Below are positions 5,078 to 7,264 of a stretch of 7,264 nt of DNA, piece after piece; within the stretch, counting starts at the first letter, position 1, and each line of letters opens with the position of its first letter. The stretch is from contig CANRHG010000098.1 of NCBI GenBank assembly GCA_947630385.1, forward strand, positions 1 to 7,264. Reading direction: 5' to 3'. The notes below the pieces were generated by a model. It saw only the letters and a list, made by a program, of their open reading frames with translations, had not been told where the DNA came from and ran no database searches. The DNA comes from an uncultured Eubacteriaceae bacterium (GTDB lineage Bacteria; Bacillota; Clostridia; Eubacteriales; Eubacteriaceae). The translations under genes and the position numbers were made by a program.

Positions 5078-5856
5078 AGCACAGTTTTGTCGTAGCCTGT
5101 CACGGGGAGTCGAAATACCTGCCCGGACTGCTACGCTCGTTAAACAAGCAGTCGCTCCCCAGTGAGATCATCCTCGCAAGCAGCGAGGACACGCCTTATC
5201 TGAGGGAGATTTCAGAGAGGTACGGCCTGCCGCTTGAGATCAACCCGAACGGGGGCTCGATCGGAAAAGACTGGAACTTTTGCCTGGAGATCGCGCCCAC
5301 CCCGCTCGTTACGATCGCCCACCAGGACGACATCTACCTGCGGGCGTATACGGCTTTTGTGGAAAACGCCTTTTTGGAAGACCCGGGCGCCGCGATCTGC
5401 TTTACGGACTATAGGGAGATCCGGGGCAACATGGTCGTAGAAAAGAACTTAAATCTTGGGATCAAGGAAGTTTTGCTCTCGCCGTTTAAACATTTTCCCA
5501 ATAGGGTAACGCAGCTGCTACCGATCCTGTTCGGCTCGGCCATCTGCTGCCCATCGGTGACCTACAACAAGGACGTCCTGGAAAACTTCAGTTTTGATGA
5601 GGTGTTGCGTAGCGATCTCGACTGGCAGGCCTGGATCGAGATCTACAAGCGTGGGGAAAAATTTATCTACGTTCCGGAGATCTTAATGCTTCACCGCATC
5701 CACGAAAACAGCGAGACGAGTAAGATCATCGAAGACAACGCGCGCACCGAGGAAGACCGTAGGATGCTCGAGCAGCTCTGGCCGAAAAAAATCGCCGGGC
5801 TCATCTCAAAAGTTTATTCGCTAAGCCAAAGGAGCAATTTTGAAGACGACGTATGA
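5074..5856 (+). CDS. Family 2 glycosyltransferase (GT-A fold)
   Basis: A 260-residue soluble protein. The first strand and turn are HSFVVACHGESKYL (3-16), followed by SLNKQS (22-27) and EIILASSED (31-39). Then come GSIGKDWNFCLEIAPTPLVTIAHQDD (61-86), where H83-Q-D85-D86 is the metal/nucleotide-sugar DxD-type motif, and SDLDWQAWIEI (180-190) as the probable acceptor-side catalytic acid region. The length is that of a single GT-A catalytic domain, with no transmembrane helix, so it is probably cytosolic or peripheral. It should transfer a sugar from a nucleotide donor to a lipid carrier, lipid or polymer. The donor and acceptor cannot be told from sequence. It overlaps the SMR-type gene by 4 bases and the thioesterase gene by 17, which suggests it works with the membrane protein in envelope glycan or glycolipid assembly. 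Confidence 0.85.
   Translation: MKHSFVVACHGESKYLPGLLRSLNKQSLPSEIILASSEDTPYLREISERYGLPLEINPNGGSIGKDWNFCLEIAPTPLVTIAHQDDIYLRAYTAFVENAFLEDPGAAICFTDYREIRGNMVVEKNLNLGIKEVLLSPFKHFPNRVTQLLPILFGSAICCPSVTYNKDVLENFSFDEVLRSDLDWQAWIEIYKRGEKFIYVPEILMLHRIHENSETSKIIEDNARTEEDRRMLEQLWPKKIAGLISKVYSLSQRSNFEDDV
5828..5834 (+). promoter_or_regulatory. Ribosome binding site for the TTG-initiated thioesterase
   Basis: AAAGGAG, a near-perfect Shine-Dalgarno, sits 5 bases before the TTG at 5840. It lies inside the end of the glycosyltransferase gene and fixes the 17-base overlap. No in-frame ATG occurs nearby that could replace the TTG. Confidence 0.75.
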
Positions 5857-6577
5857 TCTACGGGTCACGACCTACCACACCGGACCAGACGGGGTCTTAA
5901 GGGCGCCGGTCGTCCTTGATTACTTCCAGGAATCCGCGCAGCGCCAGCTCGAAGACCTCGGGATCGGGCTGGACTATACGGGAAAAAACCACTGGGCGTG
6001 GATACTGGTCAAGTATGAGATCGAGTTTTACCGCTACCCGAAAGCCGAAGAAGAGGTCACGGTCGAGACCGAGGCGGTGGGTTTTCGCGGCTTTGAGGCG
6101 TACCGCCGTTTTGCCCTAAAACGCGGGGACGAGACCTTGGTCGAGGGAAAGAGCGTGTGGGTTTTGGCCGATACCGAGACGGGAAAACTCGTACGGGTCA
6201 AAAACATCGAAGAGATCACAAAGAGCCTGGGCGAGACCGGACAGGTCTATAAAGTGGGGCGGATGAAAAAGCTCACGGAGGCAAAACTTTCGAAGGAATA
6301 CGACGTACGCTATGAGGATATCGACATCAACCGCCACGTCAACAACGTGCGCTACCTCGTCTGGGCGATCGAAGCCCTGCCGCCGGAAGTCGTAAAAGCC
6401 TACGAGATAAAACGCGTTTCAATCGTTTACAAAGAGCAGTCGTTTTACGGGGAGAGGGTCGAAGTTTTTACCGAAGAAACCGAAGACGGCTACCGCATCG
6501 ACATCATGCGCGACGGCACGCTTTTGACACAAATTAAAATCACACTTAAGAAAAGAGAGAAGGACATAGAATTTTGA
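5840..6577 (+). CDS. Acyl-ACP thioesterase
   Basis: A 245-residue protein of the bacterial acyl-ACP thioesterase family (tandem hotdog folds, related to plant FatA/FatB). It should hydrolyse acyl-ACP to free fatty acid, ending or adjusting chain elongation in the cytosol. The first hotdog (about 1-135) has DYFQESAQRQLEDLGIG (27-43) and WAWILVKYEIEFYRYP (52-67). The second (about 150-240) has DIDINRHVNNVRYLVWAIEAL (160-180). N164 and H166 fit the Asn/His catalytic positions of the NxHVNN motif, and YKEQ (197-200) fits the acidic or glutamine region downstream. The length is normal for bacterial members, with no export signal. Substrate chain length cannot be read from the sequence. The start is TTG with AAAGGAG upstream. 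Its stop overlaps the glgB start (TTGA). Confidence 0.9.
   Translation: MKTTYDLRVTTYHTGPDGVLRAPVVLDYFQESAQRQLEDLGIGLDYTGKNHWAWILVKYEIEFYRYPKAEEEVTVETEAVGFRGFEAYRRFALKRGDETLVEGKSVWVLADTETGKLVRVKNIEEITKSLGETGQVYKVGRMKKLTEAKLSKEYDVRYEDIDINRHVNNVRYLVWAIEALPPEVVKAYEIKRVSIVYKEQSFYGERVEVFTEETEDGYRIDIMRDGTLLTQIKITLKKREKDIEF
6560..6564 (+). promoter_or_regulatory. Ribosome binding site of glgB
   Basis: AAGGA lies 9 bases before the TTG at 6574, within the last codons of the thioesterase gene. It supports the TTG start and a 4-base TTGA overlap. Confidence 0.55.
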
Positions 6578-7264
6578 CGTTTGATTTACACGAATACTAC
6601 ACGGGCGAGACCTTTACGGCCTGGGAATACTTTGGCGCTCACCTGGCACGAACGACGACGACCTTTCGCGTCTACGCGCCCGACGCGCCGAAGGTATCGG
6701 TGATCGGGGACTTTTCCGACTGGGAAGAGATCCCGATGAAGCAAAAAGAAAAATCCGGGGTTTGGGAAGTCAAGGTCCCGAAGACCAAAGAAGGGATGCT
6801 CTACAAATACCGCATCTACTTTAAAGACGGGCAGCACTGCGACCATATGGATCCCTTCGCCTTTTCTTCCGAAAAACGCCCGGGGACGGCTTCCCGTATC
6901 GCCAACCTCAACTTCCGCTTTTCCGACAAGAACTGGATCAAAAAGCGGAGCCTAAACTACAACAAGCCGATGAACATCTACGAGGTCCACCTGGGCAGTT
7001 GGCGTACCAAAGAAGACGGGAGCCCTTATACGTATACGGAGATCGCCGAAGAACTCGCGGACTACGCTATTGAAAACGGTTACACCCACATCGAGTTCAT
7101 GCCGCTGACGGAATACCCGGCCGACGAGTCCTGGGGCTATCAGGTCCTCGGGTTTTACGCGGCCACGTCCCGCTATGGGACCCCGAAAGAACTCATGAGC
7201 CTGATCAATACGATGCACAAAAAGGGCATCGGGGTCATCCTCGACTTCGTCCCGGTACATTTCG
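6574..7264 (+). CDS. glgB: 1,4-alpha-glucan branching enzyme, 5' part (cut by window end)
   Basis: Only the first 230 codons are present and the frame is open at the window end. Family members run 600-plus residues. The enzyme makes alpha-1,6 branches in glycogen. Residues 18-105 form a CBM48-type domain (TTFRVYAPDAPKVSVIGDFSDW, 29-50; YKYRI, 77-81; MDPFA, 92-96). The GH13 barrel starts near 133 with NIYEVHLGSW (134-143), HIEFMPLTEYP (172-182), SWGYQVLGFYAATSRYGTP (186-204) and GVILDFVPVHF (220-230). The last is the first GH13 conserved region, where glgB relatives usually have DWVPGHF. The catalytic Asp and Glu lie beyond the window. The TTG at 6574 follows AAGGA by 9 bases and overlaps the thioesterase stop. 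An operon position after a thioesterase, rather than beside glgC/D/A, is uncommon, though downstream genes are unseen. Confidence 0.93.
   Translation, partial: MTFDLHEYYTGETFTAWEYFGAHLARTTTTFRVYAPDAPKVSVIGDFSDWEEIPMKQKEKSGVWEVKVPKTKEGMLYKYRIYFKDGQHCDHMDPFAFSSEKRPGTASRIANLNFRFSDKNWIKKRSLNYNKPMNIYEVHLGSWRTKEDGSPYTYTEIAEELADYAIENGYTHIEFMPLTEYPADESWGYQVLGFYAATSRYGTPKELMSLINTMHKKGIGVILDFVPVHF

Overview
The window looks like a chromosomal segment of a low-to-mid GC Bacillota (Firmicutes) bacterium. The evidence is a secreted protein with six ChW (clostridial hydrophobic, W-containing) repeats joined to a YkuD L,D-transpeptidase, a fused glutathione synthase of the GshF type, a bacterial acyl-ACP thioesterase, and strong AGGA/GGAG ribosome binding sites. 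I cannot name the genus from sequence alone. The first ~720 bases are visibly AT-rich and full of broken or unusual elements. From about 760 onward the coding DNA is richer in GC and ordinary in appearance.

Left region (1-760): on the minus strand lies the N-terminal part of a Fic-family AMP-transferase-like protein. It keeps the inhibitory SxxxEG motif but loses its reading frame before the catalytic domain, next to a GC-rich hairpin that could be an insertion-sequence end. Its upstream region carries four direct copies of AATAAGGGAA, a perfect inverted copy and a degenerate one, which look like an operator array. Further right is a minus-strand element whose D arm and anticodon arm match tRNA-Pro(CGG). 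Its D-stem is wobble-paired, its acceptor is A/T only apart from one G-T pair, and it has no recognisable T arm. An extended -10 promoter sits just upstream. A 170-base gene-free stretch with several hairpins and the transcription terminator of the next gene follow.

Middle (760-2350): one minus-strand gene for an exported L,D-transpeptidase, then a 164-bp divergent promoter region. There an extended -10 (TGATATAAT) drives the right-hand operon, and a weaker -35/-10 pair probably drives the transpeptidase.

Right region (2352-7264): a tight plus-strand cluster in which each gene overlaps the next: gshF (glutathione synthesis), a four-helix SMR/DMT-type membrane protein, a family 2 glycosyltransferase, an acyl-ACP thioesterase, and glgB (glycogen branching enzyme, cut by the window end). 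Three overlaps are 4 nt and one is 17 nt, so translation is probably coupled. Three of the five genes start with TTG. The SMR protein lacks the TM1 glutamate of drug exporters and is coupled to a glycosyltransferase, so a lipid-linked sugar role is a better guess than drug efflux. No shared pathway for all five products is evident. The most unusual items are the tRNA-Pro-like element and the repeat array upstream of the broken fic gene.
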